The translations under genes and the position numbers were made by a program. From assembly GCF_013410955.1 (NCBI RefSeq), contig NZ_JACCCG010000006.1, forward strand, positions 62,001 to 126,000: DNA of 64,000 nt, read 5' to 3'. Shown piece by piece: positions 7,580-15,870 of this stretch. Positions within the stretch are counted from its first letter, which is position 1; each line of letters opens with the position of its first letter. The notes under the pieces were generated by a model, which saw only the letters and a program-made list of their open reading frames with translations, did no database searches and was not told the origin of the DNA. The DNA comes from Microbacterium sp. AK009 (GTDB lineage: Bacteria; Actinomycetota; Actinomycetes; Actinomycetales; Microbacteriaceae).

Positions 7580-8443
7580 TCAGGTGTCGCGGATGTCAGC
7601 CTCGCGGGCGCCGCGTCCCCACCGGAAAGGGGACACCGTCGGATCGCCGTCGATCCAGAAGCGCCACGGGAACGCGGCGGTGCCCGCGACGCCTGCAACG
7701 CCGACCCGCGGCCCCGAGACCGTCTGGGGAAGGAGTCCGTCAGGGAGGAGGAGTCTTGCCACGGCTCCCGCGCGCGGCTCCGACGTGATCGCGTCGATTC
7801 CGTCGTGAACCGGATGCCGGAGACCCACGGCCTGGCTCAATCGGCCGGGTCCGCGGGCGAGGTCACGGTGCGGCAAGGCGAAAGCGCGGGAGGCAGCGCC
7901 GGCGGGTGACGACGGAGGGTAGACAGCGCCGGCAGGTGACGACGCACGGGAGGCAGCGCCGGCGGGTGACGACGGAGGGGAGACAGCGCCGACGGGTGAC
8001 GACGCATGGGAGGCAGCGCCAGCCGGAACCGACACGCGGGCGGCGGTGCGACGACGCACCGCGACATCCCTCCCCCGTACGATCTCGCCCGCGCGGAGGA
8101 GGATCCCGCCTGCTGTGCCTTCGGGGCCGCACACGACGTTCACACACGAATGGATCCCATGACTCAGGTAGACGTAGAGGTGACCGGGCTCCCCCCACAT
8201 GGTGGCATTGCGCGCGGTCGGCCCCATGCGGGCATGCGACCCGGGATCGGGCACCGGGCCCGTGCCCCGGCCGTGGTAGGCCTCGACCTCGGAGAGACGG
8301 ACGGCCACGGTCTCTCCGTCGACGGTCACCTCGAGCACCCCTCCGAGCAGCCGCGGCGCCACCTCCACGGGCAGTCCCGCGACGTCCGCGCGGGAGGCGG
8401 GGCGGAGCCCCGAGCCCGCCTCGACGTGTCCATCGGAAGTCAT
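7580..8443 (-). CDS. DNA-3-methyladenine glycosylase (AAG/MPG family)
   Basis: A 287-residue base-excision-repair glycosylase that removes alkylated purines. Family hallmarks are LSEVEAYHG with the catalytic Glu (about residue 53), the segment HARMGPTARNATMWGEPGHL, SHGIHSCVNVV, and RDLARGPGRLSQAVG followed by FWIDGDP. Usual length is about 200-220 residues; the excess comes from an Ala/Ser/Pro-rich insertion (about residues 135-185) encoded by 30-bp tandem repeats at 7896-8015, placed in a loop before RDLARGP. ATG 8443 lies 2 nt after the upstream propeller gene, so it may be the last gene of the zinc operon. Confidence 0.88.
   Translation of the reverse strand: MTSDGHVEAGSGLRPASRADVAGLPVEVAPRLLGGVLEVTVDGETVAVRLSEVEAYHGRGTGPVPDPGSHARMGPTARNATMWGEPGHLYVYLSHGIHSCVNVVCGPEGTAGGILLRAGEIVRGRDVAVRRRTAARVSVPAGAASHASSPVGAVSPPSSPAGAASRASSPAGAVYPPSSPAGAASRAFALPHRDLARGPGRLSQAVGLRHPVHDGIDAITSEPRAGAVARLLLPDGLLPQTVSGPRVGVAGVAGTAAFPWRFWIDGDPTVSPFRWGRGAREADIRDT
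7896..8015. repeat. Four tandem 30-bp repeats inside the DNA glycosylase gene
   Basis: Units at 7896-7925, 7926-7955, 7956-7985 and 7986-8015, each starting GCGCCG and containing GGTGACGACG. Alternating units are most alike, so the real period is 60 bp (20 residues). A partial unit flanks each side. Being a multiple of three, it keeps the frame and encodes alternating SPAGAASRAS and SPAGAVYPPS blocks. Confidence 0.92.
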
Positions 8444-8445
8444 GC

Positions 8446-9861
8446 TCACCGCGGCGGCACCTGACACCACGAGATGTCGAAGCCCTGCAGCGAGACGACC
8501 TGTGTGCCGTCGTCGATCTCGACGATGCGGGTCTGAAGTCGCTCGGGGAGCGGCAGACGGTAGTCGTCGTACGCGTTCTGCGCGGCAGCCGGCGCGACGA
8601 GCACGGCGAGGTAGCGTGCGCTCGGCGACACGCATGTCTGCACCACGGCGTCCTCGGCCCCGATCTCGGTGAGGGCGCTCGTGGTTCCGTCGACTCCGAC
8701 GCGCACGACGGCCGTCGATCCGGTCGGGGTGCCGTCGGCGCCGAACACCGCAGCAGAGCGGATCGTCCCGCCATCGGGCAGGGGAGTGATGGCGGTGACC
8801 GTTCCGAGATCGGCCTCCGGAACCGCCAGCGGCTCCTCGGAGGCATCCGTCAGGTCGATGACCGCCGGTCCGTCGGCGCGCTCGACGACCGCCTCCGACG
8901 AACCCCGGGCGATCCCGCTGATCGAGAGCGCCGTGCCGAGCGGTGTCGAATCAGCGCCGTCCGCGCCGGTCAGGAGAAGCTGCCCGTCGAAGGAGAGCAG
9001 CAGGATGCTGTCGGTGTCGGGCACGAACCGCCATTCCGCGATGCGGGGGTCGGCCCCATCGATCGCGATCTCAGTCGGCTCGGTCTCTGCGGCGCCCCGC
9101 GCGAGGGATGCCGTGTAGAGGCGGCTCTCGCGTGCACCGCCGGCGCTGACATCCTCATCGGTGTAGAGGTATCCGACCACCTCGCCGCGGTCGGCGCTCT
9201 GGAGATTCGTGACGAGGCCGTCGCCGGGCAGCGGCAGACTGCGCTCATCCTCGCCCTCGAGGTTCGTGACGATCAGCTCAGCCGATTCGTCGTCGGCGAG
9301 GACCGACATCACGAGGTGTCGGGAGGTCGCGCGGAAGTCCTCGATGTGCGGGTGCGTGAACACGGCCTCGGCGTCGTCACCGGTGAGGTCGGTACGGAAC
9401 ACGGTGTCGTCTCCGTCCCCGCGCTGCAGCAGGAAGACCTCGGCGCGCGGCGTCCGGAAGGTCTCGACGACCTCGGTCGCGGGCCCGCCGCCCGCGGCGG
9501 TCAGCCCCTCGATGCTGATCGTGTACTCGGTGTCATCCCGCAGCGGCAGCCCGAAGCGCACCCCGAGGCTGCGCCCCGACGTGTCGACCGCGAACGGCAC
9601 CTCGGGCGTGATGCTGACCTGATCAGCCGTGACTTCCGCGAGCGGCAGCGAGGTCGAGACGATCAGGCGACCCCCGGATGCCGCGGCAGCCGCCTCGGGA
9701 TCGACATCCACCGCAGTCACCCGGGGGCCCTGGAGGGTGCTCACGGCGGCTCCCGCAAGACCAAGGGCGCCGAGAAGTGCGGCGACGATGAGGAAGGGCA
9801 GCACGAACGCGCGGCGAGTCGACCGCGTGCGCGCCGAGGAGCGTACGCGGTCAGTACTCAT
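8446..9861 (-). CDS. Exported or membrane-anchored protein, likely beta-propeller, unknown function
   Basis: A 471-residue protein I do not recognise as a named family. After a basic N-terminus comes one hydrophobic segment (residues about 18-42, AFVLPFLIVAALLGALGLAG), then an entirely soluble region rich in beta strands and Gly/Asp turns. An Ig-like N-terminal part (LIVSTSLPLAEVTADQVSIT) is followed by repeated blade-like stretches, as in WD/TolB-like propellers. It overlaps the stop of the YcgQ-like gene by 11 nt, so it belongs to the znu-zur operon. That suggests, without proving, an extracytoplasmic role in metal handling. Confidence 0.65.
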   Translation of the reverse strand: MSTDRVRSSARTRSTRRAFVLPFLIVAALLGALGLAGAAVSTLQGPRVTAVDVDPEAAAAASGGRLIVSTSLPLAEVTADQVSITPEVPFAVDTSGRSLGVRFGLPLRDDTEYTISIEGLTAAGGGPATEVVETFRTPRAEVFLLQRGDGDDTVFRTDLTGDDAEAVFTHPHIEDFRATSRHLVMSVLADDESAELIVTNLEGEDERSLPLPGDGLVTNLQSADRGEVVGYLYTDEDVSAGGARESRLYTASLARGAAETEPTEIAIDGADPRIAEWRFVPDTDSILLLSFDGQLLLTGADGADSTPLGTALSISGIARGSSEAVVERADGPAVIDLTDASEEPLAVPEADLGTVTAITPLPDGGTIRSAAVFGADGTPTGSTAVVRVGVDGTTSALTEIGAEDAVVQTCVSPSARYLAVLVAPAAAQNAYDDYRLPLPERLQTRIVEIDDGTQVVSLQGFDISWCQVPPR

Positions 9862-10843
9862 GCGGGTCCTCGGGTTCGTCGATCAGCTCCACCGTCGCGG
9901 CGTCGATGAACAGGCGCCCGTCGGAGTTGGCGCGCACCATGCCCTCGACCGTGACCCACTGACCGGTCTCTGCATCTTCGCCGGCCTCGCTCTCGCCGAC
10001 GGCGACCGGGAGGCTCGCCGACTGGGCGTCGATCACGCAGTGCGTGATCACCAGCCTCGACAGGGCGAATCCGCCGTCCTCTCCAGGGGTGACGAATCCG
10101 GTCAGCGTGACCGGGTCGCCGTCGAACGCCTCGGGATTCGTGGCGGTGGCGAACACTGCCGACCACTCTCCGACGCCGAAGGACGCGGTGTCGCCGGTGC
10201 GTGCCAGGGTGACCACATCAGTTCCGCCGAAGAGGGGCGGGGCGCCGACGTCGCGGGAGATCGCGAGCTCGGCCGAAAGGGAACGAGGGGGGAGAACCAG
10301 TGTCAGCAGCACGACCGCCGAGGCGAGGACCGCCCCGGTTCCGGTCGCGAGCAGTCCCAGGGAGCGGCGGCTTGCGCGCGATGCCCGAGGCGCCTCAGCG
10401 GGTCGCGGTGCTCGACCCGGTCGCGGTGCCCGCGGTGGGCGGGACGAACGCGGACGGGATGCACCAGCGCGCGCCTGAGCCCGGGTGAGGACGGGAGCGG
10501 CGGAAGCGGCGGGAGCCGATTGGTCGGCAGCGGCATCGTGATCGTCGACGAGGGCGGCATCCAGCGGATGCTCGTGCCCGTGCCCCGCACCCTCACCGTG
10601 CCCGTGCCCCACGCCGTCACCGTGATCGTGCCCGTGATCGTCTTCGGCCCCCACCGGGAGCAAGAAGCTCATCACGGCTCCGATCAGCACGAGGATCGAC
10701 ATCGACACCGCGAACCACGACGACTCGGGGTTGATGTACAGGCCCAGTCGCCCGGTGAGGGCGAGCGAGACGGTGATGACGGCGAGGATCGTGGCGAGGC
10801 CCACGCCGAGCCAGCGCGTGAGGAGGGCGGAGCGCTCAGGCAA
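9851..10843 (-). CDS. TIGR03943/YcgQ-like membrane protein with His-rich loop
   Basis: A 330-residue protein with two N-terminal helices (WLGVGLATILAVITVSLAL; SMSILVLIGAVMSFLLPVG). A His-rich loop DDHGHDHGDGVGHGHGEGAG continues to HEHP, then comes a Pro/Arg-rich linker, a third helix (GLLATGTGAVLASAVVLLTL) and an extracytoplasmic domain ending ITHCVIDAQS and DEPEDPHEY. The family pairs with permeases of the PF03773 type, exactly the gene upstream (overlap 8 nt). The His cluster is well suited to zinc or a similar divalent metal. Position in the znu-zur operon supports a role in zinc homeostasis, but transport direction and substrate are not known. Confidence 0.75.
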   Translation of the reverse strand: MPERSALLTRWLGVGLATILAVITVSLALTGRLGLYINPESSWFAVSMSILVLIGAVMSFLLPVGAEDDHGHDHGDGVGHGHGEGAGHGHEHPLDAALVDDHDAAADQSAPAASAAPVLTRAQARAGASRPRSSRPPRAPRPGRAPRPAEAPRASRASRRSLGLLATGTGAVLASAVVLLTLVLPPRSLSAELAISRDVGAPPLFGGTDVVTLARTGDTASFGVGEWSAVFATATNPEAFDGDPVTLTGFVTPGEDGGFALSRLVITHCVIDAQSASLPVAVGESEAGEDAETGQWVTVEGMVRANSDGRLFIDAATVELIDEPEDPHEY

Positions 10844-11939
10844 GGAGGTTCACCCCCGTCCCGATCGCGAAGGCGGCGAGGATCACCACGACGACGACAC
10901 CGGCGAGCGCGCGGGTGGTGAAGGTGGTGCGCATGAGGGCGAGCATCTTCACGTCGACGAGGGGTCCGACGAGGAGGAAGGCGACGAGCGACCCGGGCGT
11001 GAACGTCGAGGCGAACGACAGCGCGAAGAACGAGTCGACGTTCGAGCAGATCGACACCACCATCGCCAAGGCGATCATGGCCACGATCGACATCGCAGGG
11101 TTCGATCCGATCGCCAGCAGCACGTCGCGGGGGATCAGCACCTGCACGGCTCCGGCGATCGCCGAGCCGATGATGAGCGCCGGCATCACGGCGCGCAGCT
11201 CGATCACCAACTGCGCGAGGCTACGACGCCCGCGCTCACCGAGGGCGCCCGCCGACCCCGCCTCCACCGGACCACGCGCCAGCTGCAGTGCGCACGTGTC
11301 ACGGAACCGGTCGGTGAGGAGGGCGTCCGGGCTCGGGTGACGGCTGTACAGCCACCCGATGAGGTTCGCGATGAGATACCCGCCGATGAGTCGGACAACG
11401 AGGATCCCGTCGTCGAACCCGAAGGCGGCGTGCGTGGTGATGATCACGATCGGGTTCACGATCGGAGCGGCGATGAGGAACGTCATCGTCTCGGACACGC
11501 TGAACCCGCGCATCAGCAGGCCACGGGCGAACGGCACGTTGCCGCACTCGCAGACCGGAATGAGCATGCCGAGGAGGGAGAGGACGGCCCGGCGCGCCCA
11601 CGCGCGCCGCGGCATCCATCTCTCGATCAGTCCCGGCGGCACCCAGACCTGCACCGCGATGGAGAGCACGACGCCCAGCACGACGAACGGCAGCGACTCG
11701 ATGAGCACGCTGACGGCGAGAGTGAGTCCGTCCTGCGCGCGGGTCGGCAGCGGGTCGGGGAAGATCGCCGGCGCGAGCGCATCGACGAGGAAGAGCCCGA
11801 CGACAACGGCGACGCCGATGCCGAGCGCGACCAGCGCTCGCGCGGTCGCCGAGGGCCGCGACCCGTCGCGGGTCACGGTCCGATCGCGATGCTCCGGCGG
11901 AGCGACGCGGGGGGCCGGGTCAGTCCGTGTCACGCTCAC
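10836..11939 (-). CDS. PF03773-family permease (YcgR/ArsP-like)
   Basis: A 367-residue integral membrane protein with about eight helices and the family motif PVCECGNVPFARGLLMRGF followed by APIVNPIVI. GTG 11939 is chosen because the reading frame overlaps the end of zur by 20 nt and GGAG precedes it; the longer frame runs into zur. Its partner is the next gene, a YcgQ-like protein. Related permeases include ArsP-type exporters and uncharacterised proteins; here the operon with znuACB and zur suggests metal or metal-complex transport. Exact function is inferred from context only. Confidence 0.75.
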   Translation of the reverse strand: MSVTRTDPAPRVAPPEHRDRTVTRDGSRPSATARALVALGIGVAVVVGLFLVDALAPAIFPDPLPTRAQDGLTLAVSVLIESLPFVVLGVVLSIAVQVWVPPGLIERWMPRRAWARRAVLSLLGMLIPVCECGNVPFARGLLMRGFSVSETMTFLIAAPIVNPIVIITTHAAFGFDDGILVVRLIGGYLIANLIGWLYSRHPSPDALLTDRFRDTCALQLARGPVEAGSAGALGERGRRSLAQLVIELRAVMPALIIGSAIAGAVQVLIPRDVLLAIGSNPAMSIVAMIALAMVVSICSNVDSFFALSFASTFTPGSLVAFLLVGPLVDVKMLALMRTTFTTRALAGVVVVVILAAFAIGTGVNLLA

Positions 11940-12330
11940 CGGCTCCGGCCGTACAGGCGGAGCAGTATCCGAAGATGTCGACGATGTGCTCGGCCTGAGT
12001 GAACCCATGAGCGGTCGCCGTGCGTCGCGCCCAGTCCTCGACATCCGTCGCTTCGATCTCGACGGTCTTGCCGCAGTTGCGGCAGATCAGGTGATGGTGG
12101 TGTCCCGCCGACACACAGGCGCGGTACAGGCTCTCGCCCTCCGGGCTCTGCAGCGAGTCGGCCTGACCGTTCGCGGCCAGACCGGCCAGCGCCCGATACA
12201 CGGTGGCCAGGCCGATGCCGGTGTTCTCGTCGCGGAGTGTGGCGTGCAGCGACTGGGCGCTGACGAAGCCGCGGGCGTCGGCGAGGGCTTCGCGCACGCG
12301 TTCGCGCTGCCACGTGTTCCGCTGGGCCAT
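11920..12330 (-). CDS. zur: Fur-family transcriptional regulator, probable Zur
   Basis: A 136-residue protein with the winged-helix DNA-binding half (QRERVREALADARGFVSAQS, IGLATVYRALAGLAANGQAD) and the metal-binding half. Zinc ligands are visible in SAGHHHHLICRNCGKTVEIEA and the C-terminal YCSACTAG, giving two CXXC pairs for the structural zinc. It starts 2 nt after the znuB stop. Co-transcription with a zinc importer and zinc-box palindromes upstream identify it as Zur rather than Fur. With zinc bound it should repress its own operon from the box at 15137-15151 and probably the azt genes. Confidence 0.9.
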   Translation of the reverse strand: MAQRNTWQRERVREALADARGFVSAQSLHATLRDENTGIGLATVYRALAGLAANGQADSLQSPEGESLYRACVSAGHHHHLICRNCGKTVEIEATDVEDWARRTATAHGFTQAEHIVDIFGYCSACTAGAGERDTD

Positions 12331-12332
12331 GA

Positions 12333-13241
12333 TCAGGAGTTTACCGAGGCGCCCTGAACCGCCGCTGGACGCCCCTCACCCCCGCGCATCCGGACGACCC
12401 GCCCCTGCCGGCCGCCGATCACGCGGCAGACGAGGTAGATCACGAACGAGATCGTGGTGATGTAGGGGCTCACCGGCAGTGTGCCGGCGATGGCGAGGAG
12501 GATGCCGCCGACGGCGGACACGAAGCCGAAGGCGGCCGCCAGGAGCGGCACCGACAGCGGCCCGTGGGCGACGCGCATCGCGGCGGCGGCCGGTGTCACG
12601 AGGAGAGCCATCACCAGCAGCGCGCCGATGATGTGGACGGCCACGGCGACGATGAGGCCGAGGAGGATCATGAAGATCAGCGACACCGCGGTGGTCGGCA
12701 CACCGCGCGCTGCGGCGGACTGCGGGTCGAGCGAGTCGAAGCGGAGCGGACGCCAGATCACCAGCATCCCGAGCAGCACGATGAGGCTGATCCCGATCAG
12801 CCAGCCGAGCTGTCCGGTCTGCACCGACACGATCTGCCCGGTGAGCAGGCTGAAACGGTTGGCGCTTCGCCCGTCGTAGAGAGACAGGAACAGGATGCCG
12901 AGGCCGAGGCCGAACGGCATGAGGACGCCGATGATCGAATTGCGGTCTCTCGCGCGTGCGCCGAGCCAGCCGATCAGGGCGGCGGCGATCAGGGATCCGA
13001 AGATCGAGCCGGTCACGACGTCGACGCCGATGAGGAGGGCGGCCGCGGCACCGGCGAAGGAGAGTTCGCTGATCCCATGGACGGCGAAGGCCATGTCCCG
13101 CTGCATGACGAAGACCCCGACGAGACCGCCGACGAGGCCGAGCGCAGCGCCGGCCCACACCGCGTTCGAGACGAGTCCGAGCAGCTGGCCGTAGACCGGG
13201 AGGCCGCCGAACATCGCCTCCCAGATGGCGTCCCAGCTCAC
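12333..13241 (-). CDS. znuB: Zinc ABC transporter permease (ZnuB)
   Basis: A 302-residue ABC-3 family permease with about eight helices. Typical segments are VFVMQRDMAFAVHGISELSF and AVAVHIIGALLVMALLVTPAA. It forms the membrane channel of a zinc importer with ZnuC and ZnuA. It overlaps the znuC stop by 4 nt and is followed by zur after 2 nt. The 30-residue cytoplasmic tail is basic. Manganese cannot be excluded from sequence alone, but the His-rich ZnuA and Zur neighbours favour zinc. Confidence 0.9.
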   Translation of the reverse strand: MSWDAIWEAMFGGLPVYGQLLGLVSNAVWAGAALGLVGGLVGVFVMQRDMAFAVHGISELSFAGAAAALLIGVDVVTGSIFGSLIAAALIGWLGARARDRNSIIGVLMPFGLGLGILFLSLYDGRSANRFSLLTGQIVSVQTGQLGWLIGISLIVLLGMLVIWRPLRFDSLDPQSAAARGVPTTAVSLIFMILLGLIVAVAVHIIGALLVMALLVTPAAAAMRVAHGPLSVPLLAAAFGFVSAVGGILLAIAGTLPVSPYITTISFVIYLVCRVIGGRQGRVVRMRGGEGRPAAVQGASVNS

Positions 13242-14056
13242 GAGTGGTCCTCGTCGTGGTGGTGATGGTGCGCATCCTCGGCATCCGGCGCGCCGACCAC
13301 GACGAGCCGGTCACCGGCACGCAGGACGAAGACGGGTGTGCCGTACAGCTCGGTCAGGACCTCGGAGCGCAGTACCTCGTCGGGGCGCCCCAGAGTGAAT
13401 CGTCCGCCGGCGATGTACAGGATCCGGTCGACCTTGGTCAGCAGCGGGTTGACGTCGTGCGTCACCAGAAGGACGGCGGCGTCGCGGTCGCGGCGATGGC
13501 GGTCGATGAGGTCGACCACGGCGCGCTGGTTCGCGAGGTCGAGGCTCGTGAGCGGCTCGTCGCAGAGCAGGAGCTTCGGGTCGTCGGCGAGGGCCTGGCC
13601 GATGCGCAGCCGCTGCTGCTCCCCGCCCGAGAGAACGCCGACGGGACGGTCGGCGAAGGCGCGGGCGCCCACCTCATCGATCAGCTTGTCCACCCGCGCC
13701 GCGTCGCGGCGCCGTGGGATGGGGAGCCCGAAGCGGTGCCCGTTGACTCCGAGCGCCACGACGTCGCGGCCGCGCAGGGCGACGTCGCGCGGGAGCGGCC
13801 GCGACTGCGGGATGTACCCGATGCGGCGGTTTCCGCCCGCGCGTACCGGCTCTCCCAGGACGGAGATGGTGCCCGAGCTCAGGGATTGCAGGCCCAGGAT
13901 CGCCTGCAGCAGCGTCGTCTTGCCCGAGCCGCTCGGGCCGAGGACGGCGATGAGCTCACCGGGTGCGACGGAGAGGTCGAGTCCCGACCACAGTTCGCGA
14001 CCGGAGCGCCGGAGCGCCGCATCCCGGATCTCCAGCGCCGGCGCCGTGGACGTCAC
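13238..14056 (-). CDS. znuC: Zinc ABC transporter ATP-binding protein (ZnuC)
   Basis: A 272-residue ABC ATPase: Walker A GPSGSGKTTLLQ, signature LSGGEQQRLRIGQAL, Walker B LLLCDEPLTSLD and H-loop VTHDVNPLL. The C-terminus ends in a histidine tract AEDAHHHHHDEDHS, which may sense or buffer zinc. GTG 14056 overlaps the znuA stop by 4 nt (GTGA) and is preferred over an upstream frame inside znuA. It powers import through ZnuB. Confidence 0.92.
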   Translation of the reverse strand: MTSTAPALEIRDAALRRSGRELWSGLDLSVAPGELIAVLGPSGSGKTTLLQAILGLQSLSSGTISVLGEPVRAGGNRRIGYIPQSRPLPRDVALRGRDVVALGVNGHRFGLPIPRRRDAARVDKLIDEVGARAFADRPVGVLSGGEQQRLRIGQALADDPKLLLCDEPLTSLDLANQRAVVDLIDRHRRDRDAAVLLVTHDVNPLLTKVDRILYIAGGRFTLGRPDEVLRSEVLTELYGTPVFVLRAGDRLVVVGAPDAEDAHHHHHDEDHS

Positions 14057-15117
14057 TCCGCGAGGGCGTCGCTGAGAGCGGTGATGTTCGCCTGCATCCA
14101 CGAGATGTAAGTCTCCCCCTCCGGGAGGGTTTCCGAAAACGCGATCACCGGGATGCTCAGCGAATCGGCCTCGGAGACGATCTGCTCGGTCTCGGCGCCG
14201 CCCGTCTGGGTGTTCGTGATCACCACGCGCACGTCATCGGCCCCGAGCAGGTCGAGCGACTCGAGGAGCGTCGCGGGCGGAACATCCTGCCCCTCCTCGA
14301 CAGCCTCGCTGAACGCCTCGGGGGTCACGTTCTCCAGCCCCGCCGCCGCGGCGAGGTAGACCGGCACCGGTTCGGTGACGAAGACGTGAGCACCCTGCTG
14401 CTCACCGGCGATCGCGCCGAGGGAGTCCTCAAGACCCTCGATCTCACCGGTGAACGCGTCGAGGTTCGCCGCGAAGGTGTCGGCCTCCTCGGGTCGGAGC
14501 TCGCTCAGCTCGTCGGCGACCGCCTCGGCGACGTGGACGATGGTGTGCGGGTCGTACCAGACGTGCTCGTTGAAGCCTTCGATGTGGGCGTGATCGTGCT
14601 CGCCCTCGTCGTGGGCATGCTCCTCGCCCTCCTCGTGCGCGTGCTCCTCCTCCGCCGCGGCATCGGCGGCGCCCTCGGCCGCGCCGCCCTCCTCGGAGTG
14701 GTCGTCGGAGTGCGCTTCGGCACCGGGGTAGTCGTGGGAGAACTCGACGGCGGTGATCACGTGGGCCTCGCTGCCACTGGACTCGATGAGCGCGTCGATG
14801 AACGCGTCGTAGCCACCGCCGTTCTCGACGATGAGCTCGGCGTTCGAGATCGCGAGGGTGTCCTGGGCGCTCGGCTCGTAGGAGTGCGGGTCCTGCGCGG
14901 CGGAGCTCACGATCGAGGTGACGGCGACCGCGTCGCCCCCGATCTCTTCGACGATCTGCCCGTAGACGTTCGTCGACGCCACGACCTGAACAGCGTCACG
15001 CGCCGCATCGGCACTCCCCGCCGACGATGACGATCCGGTCGCGGTGGCGCAGCCGGCGAGGGCGAAAGCGGATGCCGCGGTCACGGCGAAGAGGGGAACG
15101 AGTCGGGTCGCACGCAT
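14053..15117 (-). CDS. znuA: Zinc ABC transporter substrate-binding lipoprotein (ZnuA) with His/acid-rich loop
   Basis: A 354-residue lipoprotein: signal peptide with lipobox ALAGCATA (Cys about residue 23), cluster A-I fold. Predicted ligands are His in AAQDPHSYEP, His in FNEHVWYDPH and a later Asp/Glu. Between them is a long His/Asp/Glu-rich loop (about residues 130-185, including EEHAHEEGEEHAHDEGEHDH), the hallmark of zinc-specific ZnuA. It is the first gene of the operon: ATG 15117 lies 20 nt downstream of the Zur box. It captures zinc outside the membrane for ZnuBC. Confidence 0.93.
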   Translation of the reverse strand: MRATRLVPLFAVTAASAFALAGCATATGSSSSAGSADAARDAVQVVASTNVYGQIVEEIGGDAVAVTSIVSSAAQDPHSYEPSAQDTLAISNAELIVENGGGYDAFIDALIESSGSEAHVITAVEFSHDYPGAEAHSDDHSEEGGAAEGAADAAAEEEHAHEEGEEHAHDEGEHDHAHIEGFNEHVWYDPHTIVHVAEAVADELSELRPEEADTFAANLDAFTGEIEGLEDSLGAIAGEQQGAHVFVTEPVPVYLAAAAGLENVTPEAFSEAVEEGQDVPPATLLESLDLLGADDVRVVITNTQTGGAETEQIVSEADSLSIPVIAFSETLPEGETYISWMQANITALSDALAE

Positions 15118-15136
15118 AGGCCCCAGTGTAACGGAT

Positions 15137-15151
15137 TGATAATCGTTATCA
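15137..15151. promoter_or_regulatory. Zur box upstream of znuA
   Basis: TGATAATCGTTATCA has perfect 6-bp arms TGATAA/TTATCA around a 3-bp centre, matching the actinobacterial Zur consensus form TGA-N9-TCA. It sits 20 bp before the znuA start and overlaps the aztA stop codon (15149-15151). This is the likely site for zinc-dependent repression of znuA-znuC-znuB-zur and the downstream genes. Confidence 0.85.
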
Positions 15152-15835
15152 GTAATCGCCTGGAGTCCTGCCGTCCTGCAGACGAATGACGCGGTCGGCG
15201 ATCGCCCGCACGGCGGGGTCGTGCGAGACGCAGACCACCGCGGCGCCCCTCCGCGCCTCCTCGCGGATGATCTGACGGATGCGCGCGGCATTCGCCGCAT
15301 CGAGCCCGGTGGTCGGCTCATCGAGGAGCATTATGTCGGGTCGACGCACCCACGCCTGCGCCAGCAGTGCGCGCTGGCGCTGCCCGCCCGACACGTCCGC
15401 GATCGGGGTGTGCGCAAGCGATTCGATCGCGAGTCGTCGCATCGCCTCATCCACCAGGTGGGTCCGGCGCGCGCGCGACACCCCGCGACGAATCCCCAGC
15501 GCAATCACCTCCTCGACGGTCACCGGAAGGAGAGGGGTGACCGCCACGAGCTGCGGCACGAAGGCGGACACCACGGTCACCGCCGCCTCCCGCGCCCCGC
15601 GCGAGGGCGCCCGCACCCCGGCGATCACCTCCAGCAGCGTCGATTTCCCCGCTCCGTTGGGCCCGGTGATCACGGTCACCGCGCCGCGGTCGACGTGCGT
15701 CGACACGTCCATGAGCGCCATCCGCCCGCCGAACTCGACGCCGACCCGGCGCAGGCGAACCACCGTCACAGGCCCCTCGGCGCCATCCGTCGACGACACC
15801 GCCTCGGTCACCTCGGCTTCGCCTCGCATCCGCAC
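15149..15835 (-). CDS. aztA: Zinc ABC transporter ATP-binding protein, AztA type
   Basis: A 228-residue ABC ATPase: Walker A GPNGAGKSTLLE, signature DVSGGQRQRALLAQ, Walker B IMLLDEPTTGLDA and H-loop CVSHD. It is distinct from ZnuC encoded 1 kb away. It is divergent from aztB, with a Zur box between them, which is the arrangement of an AztABCD importer (described in Paracoccus denitrificans). Its 3' end reaches the znuA Zur box, so transcription can run on into the znu operon. ATG 15835 is used; an internal ATG six bases later is also possible. Confidence 0.88.
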   Translation of the reverse strand: MRMRGEAEVTEAVSSTDGAEGPVTVVRLRRVGVEFGGRMALMDVSTHVDRGAVTVITGPNGAGKSTLLEVIAGVRAPSRGAREAAVTVVSAFVPQLVAVTPLLPVTVEEVIALGIRRGVSRARRTHLVDEAMRRLAIESLAHTPIADVSGGQRQRALLAQAWVRRPDIMLLDEPTTGLDAANAARIRQIIREEARRGAAVVCVSHDPAVRAIADRVIRLQDGRTPGDY

Positions 15836-15844
15836 CTCCGATTT

Positions 15845-15859
15845 TGAGAATGATTCTCA
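15845..15859. promoter_or_regulatory. Zur box between aztA and aztB
   Basis: TGAGAATGATTCTCA has perfect 6-bp arms TGAGAA/TTCTCA and a 3-bp centre. It lies 10 bp upstream of the aztA start and 12-25 bp upstream of the plausible aztB starts, so one bound dimer could repress both directions. Its half-sites differ at one position from the znuA box (TGAGAA versus TGATAA). Confidence 0.82.
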
Positions 15860-15870
15860 TTAACAATACG

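Noticed and set aside
7896..8015. Possible CRISPR array
   Set aside because: The 30-bp units are directly adjacent without unique spacers and are in frame within a gene; no cas genes nearby.
7906..9909. Open plus-strand frame of 667 codons
   Set aside because: Antisense to the DNA glycosylase and propeller genes; Arg/Gly/Asp-rich with no conserved motif, whereas the minus strand encodes recognisable proteins.
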